Assembly: GCF_002008165.1 (NCBI RefSeq)
Contig: NZ_MRDM01000014.1
Coordinates: 372,001 to 436,000, forward strand
DNA: 64,000 bases
Direction of reading: 5' to 3'
DNA from: Rhizobium laguerreae
GTDB lineage: Bacteria; Pseudomonadota; Alphaproteobacteria; Rhizobiales; Rhizobiaceae
Of this stretch, positions 51,915 through 59,389 are shown in pieces. Position 1 is the stretch's first letter; each line of letters starts with the position of its first letter. The translations under genes and the position numbers were made by a program. The notes beneath the pieces were generated by a model that saw only the letters and a list, made by a program, of their open reading frames with translations, was not told the DNA's origin and made no database searches.

Positions 51915-53282
51915 TTATCGACGACGGCCGCCACCACCACCGCCGCGGCGGATTTCTCCACCACTGCCGCCGCGATTGCCGCCGGCCATGGCCTGTCTGC
52001 CGCGGTTGGACTGCATCTCAGCGCGCCTGCCGCTGTCGACCTGACCGAGGGCCGGCGGCTTTCTCGGCCGGTTGTCGACCCTGGCCGCGGGCTTCGGCTT
52101 TGCGACCGGGCGTTTGGCGTTGACCCCGGGCCTTGCGTTTTCGGCAGCCCTGTTCGGCGTCCTTGCCTCGGGCCTTCGGTTCTGCGCAGCCTGCGCGCCC
52201 TTCCCGCCCCCAGAAGCCACTCCCGTATTGCCTGCCTTGTTGCGCGCAGCATTGACCCTGTCCGCATCGATCTTGCTCTTGCGGACATCATTGACGCTGA
52301 CTTTGCCTGGCTGGTCGCGGACCGTGTTCGCACGGTCATTGCCTCTTGCTCCGACCCTGTTGTTGCCGTTCGCCTCGATACTGGTCCGGAAGGAGCTGCG
52401 GTCGATCTTGTTGAACTGCGCGCTGTCGAAACCGATCTTGCTGCGGTCGACCTTCTTCCAGTCGACGTCGTTGATATTCACTTTTCCGTTGATGTTGTTG
52501 AAGCAGTTGTTGCAGTCGATATCAACATTGCCGTTCCAGCGCCCGCCCCATACACCCCAGCGGTTCCAGTCGACGGCAGCCGCCCACACTGCTCCCGTCA
52601 CCACGCCGGCAAAAAAGGTGGCGGTCGGATAGTAGTAGTTCGGATACGGCTCTGAATAGTAGCCGATAGGCTCGGCCACATAGTTCGGTTCATACAGCAT
52701 CTCCGGCGCATACTGCGGAACGTAGATCTTGTCGGGACTGGCGGAGACGATCACGACGTTGTCGTTCTCCTGGCTGACCTTGATTTTGTCGTCGGTCTTG
52801 ATGATGCCGTCGGCGACCGCTTTGTCGCGCAGTTGCTGTATGGCGATCAGAACGTCCTTCTGCTGGTAGGAGAGCGCCTCTCCGAGAGACTGCGTCCAGT
52901 CCAGGTCGTCGCTCATCATCGTGACGATCTGGGGATAGTTCAGCAGCGATACGATGCTGCCGTCCCACGTCGTCTTCGGCTTGAGCTCGGGCTGCTTCTT
53001 CAAGGTTTCGAGAAACCGGGCTGCTTCCACGACCTGCAGCGGATAGAGCGACGCCGATGTGACGAGCGCGACCAGTTCGTCCGGATAAAGTGCAATCCGC
53101 GCCACCAGGATTTCGAGTTCGTCCTCGCTCAGCGGCGCCGGCGCGTCGTCTTCCGCCGCGACGGGGCTGGAAGCGGCAGGCTCCTGGGCGGCGGCGGTCG
53201 GCATCGGATGTGGCCAAAACGGGAACCCTACAAAAGGCAGGAACAGTCCCGTGGCGAGTAACAGTGCATGAGGTCTAGCCAT
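51915..53282 (-). CDS. DUF3300 family exported protein
   Basis: 455 aa. After a signal peptide comes the DUF3300 core: LSEDELEILVARIALYPDELVALVTSASLYPLQVVEAARFL, SYQQKDVLIAIQQLRDKAVADGIIK and KIYVPQYAPEMLYEPNY. The C-terminal third is low-complexity, rich in Asn, Arg, Gly (for example RGNDRANTVRDQ), ending in a Gly/Arg tail, so it may bind polyanions or the cell wall. First gene of the DUF3300-DUF2950 pair. Confidence 0.9.
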   Translation of the reverse strand: MARPHALLLATGLFLPFVGFPFWPHPMPTAAAQEPAASSPVAAEDDAPAPLSEDELEILVARIALYPDELVALVTSASLYPLQVVEAARFLETLKKQPELKPKTTWDGSIVSLLNYPQIVTMMSDDLDWTQSLGEALSYQQKDVLIAIQQLRDKAVADGIIKTDDKIKVSQENDNVVIVSASPDKIYVPQYAPEMLYEPNYVAEPIGYYSEPYPNYYYPTATFFAGVVTGAVWAAAVDWNRWGVWGGRWNGNVDIDCNNCFNNINGKVNINDVDWKKVDRSKIGFDSAQFNKIDRSSFRTSIEANGNNRVGARGNDRANTVRDQPGKVSVNDVRKSKIDADRVNAARNKAGNTGVASGGGKGAQAAQNRRPEARTPNRAAENARPGVNAKRPVAKPKPAARVDNRPRKPPALGQVDSGRRAEMQSNRGRQAMAGGNRGGSGGEIRRGGGGGGRRR

Positions 53283-53329
53283 CTCAAATCCTCCTTGCGG
53301 TCAGACATGGTGTGTAGGCTGCCGGCTTT

Positions 53330-53347
53330 AGTATATTCGCATATACT
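53330..53347. promoter_or_regulatory. AT-rich palindrome upstream of DUF3300 gene
   Basis: AGTATAT-TCGC-ATATACT, a perfect 7-bp inverted repeat 48 bases before the DUF3300 start, between it and the DUF2955 stop. Candidate operator. Confidence 0.45.
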
Positions 53348-53374
53348 TACATTCATTCCAGTGGCGAGGAAATG

Positions 53375-54403
53375 TCATGCCGATATCCTCTTTGTTTCTC
53401 TCGTCCGCGGCCACAGGATGACGGCAAACAGCAGCGCGTAGATCAAGGCTGCTGCGACATAGACGATGCGGGTGGCGAAGGATTCTGCAGCACTCCCCGG
53501 CAGAGGCGAGACCCCGAGGCCGAACAGGATCAGGAATGTCGTCAGGGCGCCGGCAAAAACCGGTGCTTCCTTCGAGCGGACAGCCGCGCGCCCTCCGATG
53601 AAGAGGACGACGACGAGAACGATGAGGAAGATCGAGAAAAGATTGGGGCGCAGCGATAGCGCGGCATAGGCAATGGAGGCGAGCACGCCGCCGAAGAGAT
53701 TGACGAGCACGAGCCCGATCGCCGCTCGTGCGCTCGCGGCAACGTCGAGCTGCCCCAGCAGCGACGCCACGGTGATCGGAATGACCACCGCAACGGTCAG
53801 GTTGTCGCTCGTCAGGCAGATCACGACGGAGCCCAGAAGGATGACCGTGTTTGCCAGCGCCCGACCCAAGGCCAGCGGCCGCTCGTCGGTCGGCGTTGCC
53901 TCGACATTCCGGGAGAACGGCTCGGGAAAGACAGCATGAGCGAGCCACATCAGAACCGTGCCCGACAACACCGCGACAACAAGGATGGATAGGATGGAAT
54001 TGGCGAGCTCCCTGTTCAGGATGCCGAGCAGAGGCACGATGATCGAAACGACGAGCACGAGAAAGACCGCCGCTCCTCCCTTTCCCGTCGACTGTGCGGC
54101 GAAGCACACGAAATAGGTCAGCCCCAGGATCAGCAGAAATGGCGCCGGACGGTCGCCGAGCACGTTTGTCAGAACCATCATTGCCGTCCCCGCGATCAGG
54201 ACGACCATGGCCGCGCCGATTGTCTTCGCAAGCGGCATGGGTCGTGAACTCCCAAGCAAAAACTGAGCGGCAAAGAGCGGGCCGAGGAAAGGCACGATGG
54301 CCCCGGCATAGACCGCGAACGTGAAGCCGATGGAGACTGCGAATGCGACCCGCAGTCCCTTGCGTTTCTGTTCCTCGACGAAGAGGTCCCTATCAGCTGA
54401 CAT
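53375..54403 (-). CDS. DUF2955/FUSC-like inner-membrane protein
   Basis: 342 aa with about ten hydrophobic segments (GLRVAFAVSIGFTFAVYAGAIVPFLGPLFAAQFLLG, PAPFLLILGLTYFVCFAA, and so on). It resembles DUF2955 proteins that pair with HlyD-type adaptors, like AaeA/AaeB-style efflux of aromatic acids. Its start overlaps the HlyD stop by 11 bases, so the two are translated as a unit. Confidence 0.87.
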   Translation of the reverse strand: MSADRDLFVEEQKRKGLRVAFAVSIGFTFAVYAGAIVPFLGPLFAAQFLLGSSRPMPLAKTIGAAMVVLIAGTAMMVLTNVLGDRPAPFLLILGLTYFVCFAAQSTGKGGAAVFLVLVVSIIVPLLGILNRELANSILSILVVAVLSGTVLMWLAHAVFPEPFSRNVEATPTDERPLALGRALANTVILLGSVVICLTSDNLTVAVVIPITVASLLGQLDVAASARAAIGLVLVNLFGGVLASIAYAALSLRPNLFSIFLIVLVVVLFIGGRAAVRSKEAPVFAGALTTFLILFGLGVSPLPGSAAESFATRIVYVAAALIYALLFAVILWPRTRETKRISA

Positions 54404-55499
54404 AGGTCAGCACCGACATGATGCGGATCCAGAGCGAGCCCCAGGCATTGGTGACCGGGTTGTCGCCGGTGTAGATGACGACGGTCGCCTGCGAGCCATA
54501 GCGCACGCCGCCCTTCGGCCTCTGCGCCTCCTCGATGATGAGCCGGACCGGAAAGCGCTGTGCCTCCTGGACCCAGCCGCTGTCGTTTCGGATCGTCGGC
54601 AATCCGGTGCTCGGGTCCGTGCTGCCTTGCGATACGCCAAACCCGACGCTCTCGACCGTTGCCGGAAACAGCCGGCCGGGAAGCGCGTCGAAAAGAATCT
54701 CCGCTTTGTTGCCGACGGCCACCTTCTCCAGGCTGTTTTCCTTAAATGCCGCATTGATCCAGATGGTGCCGGCGTCGATGAAGGTCATCGCTGGCTGGCC
54801 GGCCGAGACCACCTTGCCGATGGTGAGCTGCAGGTTGGTGACCACACCGGCAGAGGGGGCGCGTACCGTCGTCCGCACCAGATCGAGTTGTGCCTTCTCT
54901 AGTCCGGCAAGGGCGGCACGCAGTTGCGGATTGTCGTTGCCGGCCGGGCCGAGCTGCTCTTTCGCCTTGGCAAGGTCGGCCTGCGCCCCGGAGACGGAGG
55001 CTTCCGCCTGGTCATAGGCCGACTTGGCCGCATCGAACCGGGCCCTGGAAAAGACGCCGCGTTTCACGAGCTCGGTTGCCCGGGCAAACTGGTCGCGCAG
55101 ATTGTCTCTGTCGGCCTGCACCTGAACGAGCTTGGCCTGTGCGGCGTCGACGGTCGCAGTCGATGCCCCGATCGACTGGCCGACGCTCGCGAGCGCTGCT
55201 TCGGCTTCGTTGACGGCGAGCTCATAACGCTCGGGATCGATACGAAAAAGAACCTGATCGGCCTCGACCCGCGAATTGTCGGTGACGCCGACTTCGATGA
55301 CCCGACCGGTGACTTCGGGGGCGATGCCGACGATATAGGCTTGGACCTGAGCCTGCGAGGTCGATGGCGTGCGCCGCTCCATGAAGATGGAGAGGACGAA
55401 CAGGACGAGCGCCAGGAGGAGAACGATGAGTGCTATCCTGCGGAGTGGATTCCGAGGCGTTGGGGAAATGGCAGGCTCGTCCAAGTCTTCGGAAACCAC
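54393..55499 (-). CDS. HlyD/EmrA-type membrane fusion protein
   Basis: 368 aa. One N-terminal anchor helix (RIALIVLLLALVLFVLSIFM), a lipoyl half-motif QAYIVGIAPEVTGRVIEVGVTDNSRVEADQVLFRIDP, a coiled-coil hairpin and the second barrel VRAPSAGVVTNLQLTIGKVVSAGQPAMTFID. It links the DUF2955 pump to the outer membrane. I chose GTG 55499 (AAGGA seven bases upstream); an in-frame ATG at 55610 falls inside a putative operator. Confidence 0.88.
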   Translation of the reverse strand: MVSEDLDEPAISPTPRNPLRRIALIVLLLALVLFVLSIFMERRTPSTSQAQVQAYIVGIAPEVTGRVIEVGVTDNSRVEADQVLFRIDPERYELAVNEAEAALASVGQSIGASTATVDAAQAKLVQVQADRDNLRDQFARATELVKRGVFSRARFDAAKSAYDQAEASVSGAQADLAKAKEQLGPAGNDNPQLRAALAGLEKAQLDLVRTTVRAPSAGVVTNLQLTIGKVVSAGQPAMTFIDAGTIWINAAFKENSLEKVAVGNKAEILFDALPGRLFPATVESVGFGVSQGSTDPSTGLPTIRNDSGWVQEAQRFPVRLIIEEAQRPKGGVRYGSQATVVIYTGDNPVTNAWGSLWIRIMSVLTYVS

Positions 55500-55593
55500 G
55501 GCAATATCCTTCGGAGGCGTTTCGTTTCGTGGAAGCGCAAATTTCAGCGCCGGACATTTGTCGCGATGGTCGTTACCGAGCGATGGAACGCAA

Positions 55594-55612
55594 GTAGGTA
55601 ACCGTAACATAC
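55594..55612. promoter_or_regulatory. Operator-like site upstream of hlyD
   Basis: GTAGGTAACCGTAACATAC: one half-site GTAACATAC is exact and the other differs at two positions from the perfect palindrome at 56001-56019. It lies 95 bases before the chosen hlyD start. Confidence 0.6.
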
Positions 55613-55654
55613 GCTACGCCTGGCGATGGTTTGCCAGCGGCCTGGTCGCGCGTA

Positions 55655-55915
55655 TCAGCGAGCGGGTGGCGGCACCGAGGCGTGGTCGAGCGCGCCTTCT
55701 ATCTCCTTGGAAAGTTCTGCGATCAGTTCCCGGTATTCGACGACGCGCTCGTTCCGCTTCGGATCGGTCGAGACATTCCATTTCTCCAGTTCCGATTGGG
55801 CGTCGGCAAAGTCCCTGCAGATTTCCCGGAAGTCCTCGTTGCGGGCAGAGAGATCGTCGATCGCCCTGATCCTCGCTGGAAACTGCCGACGGACTGCGGT
55901 CACGCCTTCGTCCAT
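55655..55915 (-). CDS. Small conserved-looking cytoplasmic protein
   Basis: 86 aa, charged and helical (MDEGVTAVRRQFPARIRAIDDLSARNEDFREICRDFADAQSELEKWNVSTDPKRNERVVEYRELIAELSKEIEGALD). It resembles small rhizobial proteins of unknown role that lie near stress genes. No membrane segment. It sits between the two palindromic operators and points toward hlyD. Confidence 0.7.
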   Translation of the reverse strand: MDEGVTAVRRQFPARIRAIDDLSARNEDFREICRDFADAQSELEKWNVSTDPKRNERVVEYRELIAELSKEIEGALDHASVPPPAR

Positions 55916-56000
55916 GGTCCACTCCTTACCGGCATTCGAGACGTCGCCACTGCAACGTGTGCCTGATCCCGATCTTCATGGACGACGATCGGTTCGTGGA

Positions 56001-56019
56001 GTATGTTACCGTAACATAC
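56001..56019. promoter_or_regulatory. Perfect 19-bp palindromic operator
   Basis: GTATGTTACCGTAACATAC: nine-base arms around one central base. It lies 42 bases before the TPR-regulator start and 86 bases before the divergent small gene. The layout is that of a TetR-type or other dimeric repressor site. Confidence 0.75.
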
Positions 56020-56061
56020 GGTCTGGCAGTGATGTGACTCCACGGGGGATTGGGGACAGAC

Positions 56062-57882
56062 ATGCAGACATCGATACCAGCAGAGGGGTCTGCTGCATCC
56101 ATTTCTTCAAGGCCGGCGCCTCAAGCCGACGATATCAGCGAGCAACTGGAACGTGTCGTCTCCAGCCCTGAATTTCCAGGCGTCGGTCGCGCGGCAGCGT
56201 TTCTCCGCTATGTCGTCTCGGAAACTCTCGAGGGTCGGGGCAACCGGATCAAAGCCTATTCGATCGCGATCGAGGTGTTCGGCCGGGATCCCGGCTTCAC
56301 CCAGGACGACCCGGTGGTCAGGATCGAGGCCGGACGGCTGCGGCGGTCGCTCGAGCGCTATTACCTCGTTGCCGGGCAGGATGACCCGGTCAGGATCGAC
56401 ATCCCCAAGGGCGGATATGTTCCAACCTTCGCCTGGTCCTGCCCGGCGTCAGTCGACATTGGAGACGAAGACGCTGGCGAAACATCACCCTTTGAGGTTC
56501 GCCCCGGACGCTGGTGGCGCGCAAGGCGGGTCTTGTTGCCGGGTGCTGCCGCGCTCGCTGCAGTGGCTATTTCGCTCTATTGGATCGGGGCGCGGTCTCC
56601 CGCTCCGTCGCTCGAACGCGTTGCAAGCCTGTCCCCCGATCGGCCGGCCCTCGTCGTGGCCCCGTTTGCCAATCTCGGCGAAGGGCCGGAGGCACAGCTC
56701 TACACAGCTGGCCTGACTGAGGAGCTGATGACCATCCTGCCACGGTTCAAGGAGATCAAGGTCTTCGGCCGCGAAACGTCCAAGTCCCTCCCAGCGGATG
56801 TGGGCGCATCGGAGATCCGGGCTGAATTCGGCGCACGTTATCTCCTTGCCGGCGGGGTACGCATGTCGGGCAAGCGCCTTCGTGTAACCGCGAGGCTGCT
56901 CGATACGTCGGACGGCGAAATCCTCTGGTCGGAGAACTATGACAATGATCTCGCATCGGGAGACCTGTTTGCGATCCAGACGGATGTCGCCAGAAAGGTC
57001 GCGACCGCCATCGCCCAGCCCTACGGGGTCATGGCACAGGTCGACGCCGCCAGTCCGCCCCCGGATGACCTCGGTGCGTATGAGTGCACTTTGCGCTTCT
57101 ATGCCTATCGTTCCGAACTGAGCGCCGAAGCGCATGCGCGCGTCCGGGATTGCCTCGAGGCCGCGCTCGCGCGGTTTCCGAACTACGCGACCGCTTGGGC
57201 AATGCTGTCGATCGTCTATCTCGACGAGGACCGGTACAAGTTCAATCCGACACCAGACCAGCATACAGCCATACAGCGTGCACTCGATGCCGCCAGGCGC
57301 GCAACGCAGATCGATCCGAACAATACACGCGGACTTCAAGCACTGATGACGGCGCTGTTCTTTGACAGGCAGCTCGCTGAATCACTGCGTGTGGGCGAGC
57401 AGGCGCTCGCCACCAATCCCAATGACACCGAACTGATGGGCGAGTTCGGAACCCGGCTTGCGATCGCTGGCCAGTGGCAACGTGGAGCAACCCTGCTGGA
57501 CCAGGCCATCGCGCTTAATCCAGGCAGCGGCGGCTTCTACCACGGAACACGAGCCCTGGCCGCCTACATGCTCCGCGACAACCAGACCGCCGTGCTGGAG
57601 ATCAGACAGGCGAACATGCAGAAGTTCCCTCTCTTCCATGTTGTCGCCGCCGTCATCTACGCAGAGGCTGGCATGATGGACGACGCGCGCCGGGAAGGAC
57701 AGGTGTTCGTCAGCATGCGACCTGACTTCCTGCCGAACATTGTAACGGAACTCGCAATGCGCAACATGCAGCCCGAAGATCGCGATCGTCTGATCGAAGG
57801 ACTTCGCAAGGCGGGGATGACAGTGCCCGATCCCGATGCAATCGCGTCGACCGCCGCCACCTCGGACCTGCAACCCCGCTGA
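56062..57882 (+). CDS. Membrane-anchored regulator with TPR repeats (rhizobial cyclase-associated type)
   Basis: 606 aa. Residues about 20-115 (ISEQLERVVSSPEFPGVGRAAAFLRYVVSETLEGRGNRIKAYSIAIEVFGRD..., DPVVRIEAGRLRRSLERYYLVAGQ) form the N-terminal domain typical of rhizobial CadC-like regulators, probably DNA-binding. A single membrane helix follows (LLPGAAALAAVAISLYWIG), then a TolB/FlgO-like domain (ALVVAPFANLGEGPEAQLYTAGLTEELMTIL) and TPR repeats to the end. ATG 56062 has GGGGA upstream. Immediately preceded by the 19-bp palindrome. Confidence 0.82.
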   Translation: MQTSIPAEGSAASISSRPAPQADDISEQLERVVSSPEFPGVGRAAAFLRYVVSETLEGRGNRIKAYSIAIEVFGRDPGFTQDDPVVRIEAGRLRRSLERYYLVAGQDDPVRIDIPKGGYVPTFAWSCPASVDIGDEDAGETSPFEVRPGRWWRARRVLLPGAAALAAVAISLYWIGARSPAPSLERVASLSPDRPALVVAPFANLGEGPEAQLYTAGLTEELMTILPRFKEIKVFGRETSKSLPADVGASEIRAEFGARYLLAGGVRMSGKRLRVTARLLDTSDGEILWSENYDNDLASGDLFAIQTDVARKVATAIAQPYGVMAQVDAASPPPDDLGAYECTLRFYAYRSELSAEAHARVRDCLEAALARFPNYATAWAMLSIVYLDEDRYKFNPTPDQHTAIQRALDAARRATQIDPNNTRGLQALMTALFFDRQLAESLRVGEQALATNPNDTELMGEFGTRLAIAGQWQRGATLLDQAIALNPGSGGFYHGTRALAAYMLRDNQTAVLEIRQANMQKFPLFHVVAAVIYAEAGMMDDARREGQVFVSMRPDFLPNIVTELAMRNMQPEDRDRLIEGLRKAGMTVPDPDAIASTAATSDLQPR

Positions 57883-57896
57883 TACTGTCTTCCCGA

Positions 57897-57907
57897 CCGT
57901 AACATAC
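57897..57907. promoter_or_regulatory. Operator half-site upstream of lipoprotein hydrolase gene
   Basis: CCGTAACATAC repeats the right half of the 19-bp palindrome, 119 bases before the GTG of the hydrolase gene. The left half is not conserved. Confidence 0.4.
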
Positions 57908-58025
57908 CCGATCATACGGGCACGCCATCTCGTCTTCGCATAGTCTGGCCTCAGTGCTGACTTCGACCGCCGCGGCGTGCGGCGTCGAGGCCCGTACCAA
58001 TTTGACAGGGCTATGAGGAACGCCA

Positions 58026-59339
58026 GTGAGCACAGCAAAATGTCGTGACGGCCGAATTCAACCAAGCCTTTCCCCCGGTTTGAAATGGATCTCGGCTCTG
58101 CTGCTGCTCTGCGCATTGGCCGGATGCGGAGGCCACCCGAAGAACGTCCTCATCCCGGTTGCCGATAGCGCGCCGAACGCCGCCAAGGTCGACATGCTCG
58201 TGACCACGACGCGCAGCCGCTCCACGATCCAAGGCGAAATGTTCACCGGCGAGCGCGCACTCGCCCCGGCCTTTGCCGACATCACCGTATCCATCCCGCC
58301 TGCAAACGTCCGCAAGATCGGCGAAGTCGCCTGGCCGAGAAGACTTCCATCCAATCCGGCCACCGACTTCGCAACCTTGAAAGCCGAGGAGATCACGCGC
58401 GACGACGCCAAGAAATGGCTGAGCGCCTCTGTCAGGAAGAGCCGCGACCGCAGCGTGCTGGTGTTCATCCACGGCTTTAACAACCGTTTCGAAGATTCCG
58501 TCTATCGCTTCGCTCAGATCGTCAAGGATTCCGGCGTGCACAGCGCGCCCGTGCTGGTGACATGGCCGTCGCGCGGCAGTCTGCTTGCCTATGGCTATGA
58601 CAGGGAGAGCACCAACTACACGCGCAACGCATTGGAGACGCTCTTCCAGTATCTCGCGAGGGATCCAGAGGTGAAAGAAGTCTCCATCCTCGCCCATTCA
58701 ATGGGCAACTGGCTGGCGCTGGAAGCGCTTCGCCAGATGGCGATCCGCAACGGCCGCCTCCCTGCCAAGTTCAAGAATGTCATGCTGGCCTCGCCCGACG
58801 TGGATGTCGATGTCTTCCGCCAGCAGATCGTCGACATGGGCAAGCAGCATCCGAATTTCACCTTGTTCGTTTCGCGAGACGATCGCGCGCTCGCGGTATC
58901 GCGCAGGGTATGGGGCGACGTCGCCAGACTCGGCGCCATCGATCCCGAGCAGGCCCCCTACAAGAAGGAACTGGCCGACAACCAGATCACGGTCATCGAC
59001 CTCACCAAGGTCAAGGCCGGCGACAGGCTGAACCATGGGAAATTTGCGGAATCGCCCGAGGTCGTTCAGCTCATCGGCGCGCGCATTTCCGAGGGCCAGA
59101 CGCTGACCGACAGCAAGGTCGGGCTCGGGGACAAGATCCTCGCCGCGACGACAAGCACGGCCGCCGCCGCGGGTAGTGCCGCCGGCCTGATCCTTGCCGC
59201 CCCGGTCGCCGTCGTCGATGCGGATACCAGAGATAATTACGCCGGCCAGGTCAGCGGCCTCACGGGTCCCGTGGGTACGCGACCGAAGGGGTCCGAGTGC
59301 ACTGCCGCGGGCCGATCGAAGGAGGTATGCAGGCAATAG
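58026..59339 (+). CDS. Lipoprotein alpha/beta hydrolase (DUF900 type)
   Basis: 437 aa. A signal peptide with lipobox LAGC (ALLLLCALAGCGG) suggests an envelope lipoprotein. The hydrolase core has SVLVFIHGFNNRFEDSVYRFAQI and nucleophile Ser in LAHSMGNWLALEAL. The C-terminal part is Ala-rich with a possible membrane helix (TAAAAGSAAGLILAAPVAVV). Substrate unknown. GTG start behind GAGGAA. Confidence 0.85.
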   Translation: MSTAKCRDGRIQPSLSPGLKWISALLLLCALAGCGGHPKNVLIPVADSAPNAAKVDMLVTTTRSRSTIQGEMFTGERALAPAFADITVSIPPANVRKIGEVAWPRRLPSNPATDFATLKAEEITRDDAKKWLSASVRKSRDRSVLVFIHGFNNRFEDSVYRFAQIVKDSGVHSAPVLVTWPSRGSLLAYGYDRESTNYTRNALETLFQYLARDPEVKEVSILAHSMGNWLALEALRQMAIRNGRLPAKFKNVMLASPDVDVDVFRQQIVDMGKQHPNFTLFVSRDDRALAVSRRVWGDVARLGAIDPEQAPYKKELADNQITVIDLTKVKAGDRLNHGKFAESPEVVQLIGARISEGQTLTDSKVGLGDKILAATTSTAAAAGSAAGLILAAPVAVVDADTRDNYAGQVSGLTGPVGTRPKGSECTAAGRSKEVCRQ

Positions 59340-59389
59340 CGCTTTACCAACCGGCAGACGCAACAGCTTCATCGAAATTAGGATAGACG

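Noticed and set aside
55500..55610. Longer HlyD start at ATG 55610
   Set aside because: That ATG sits in an operator-like palindrome and has no ribosome site; GTG 55499 does.
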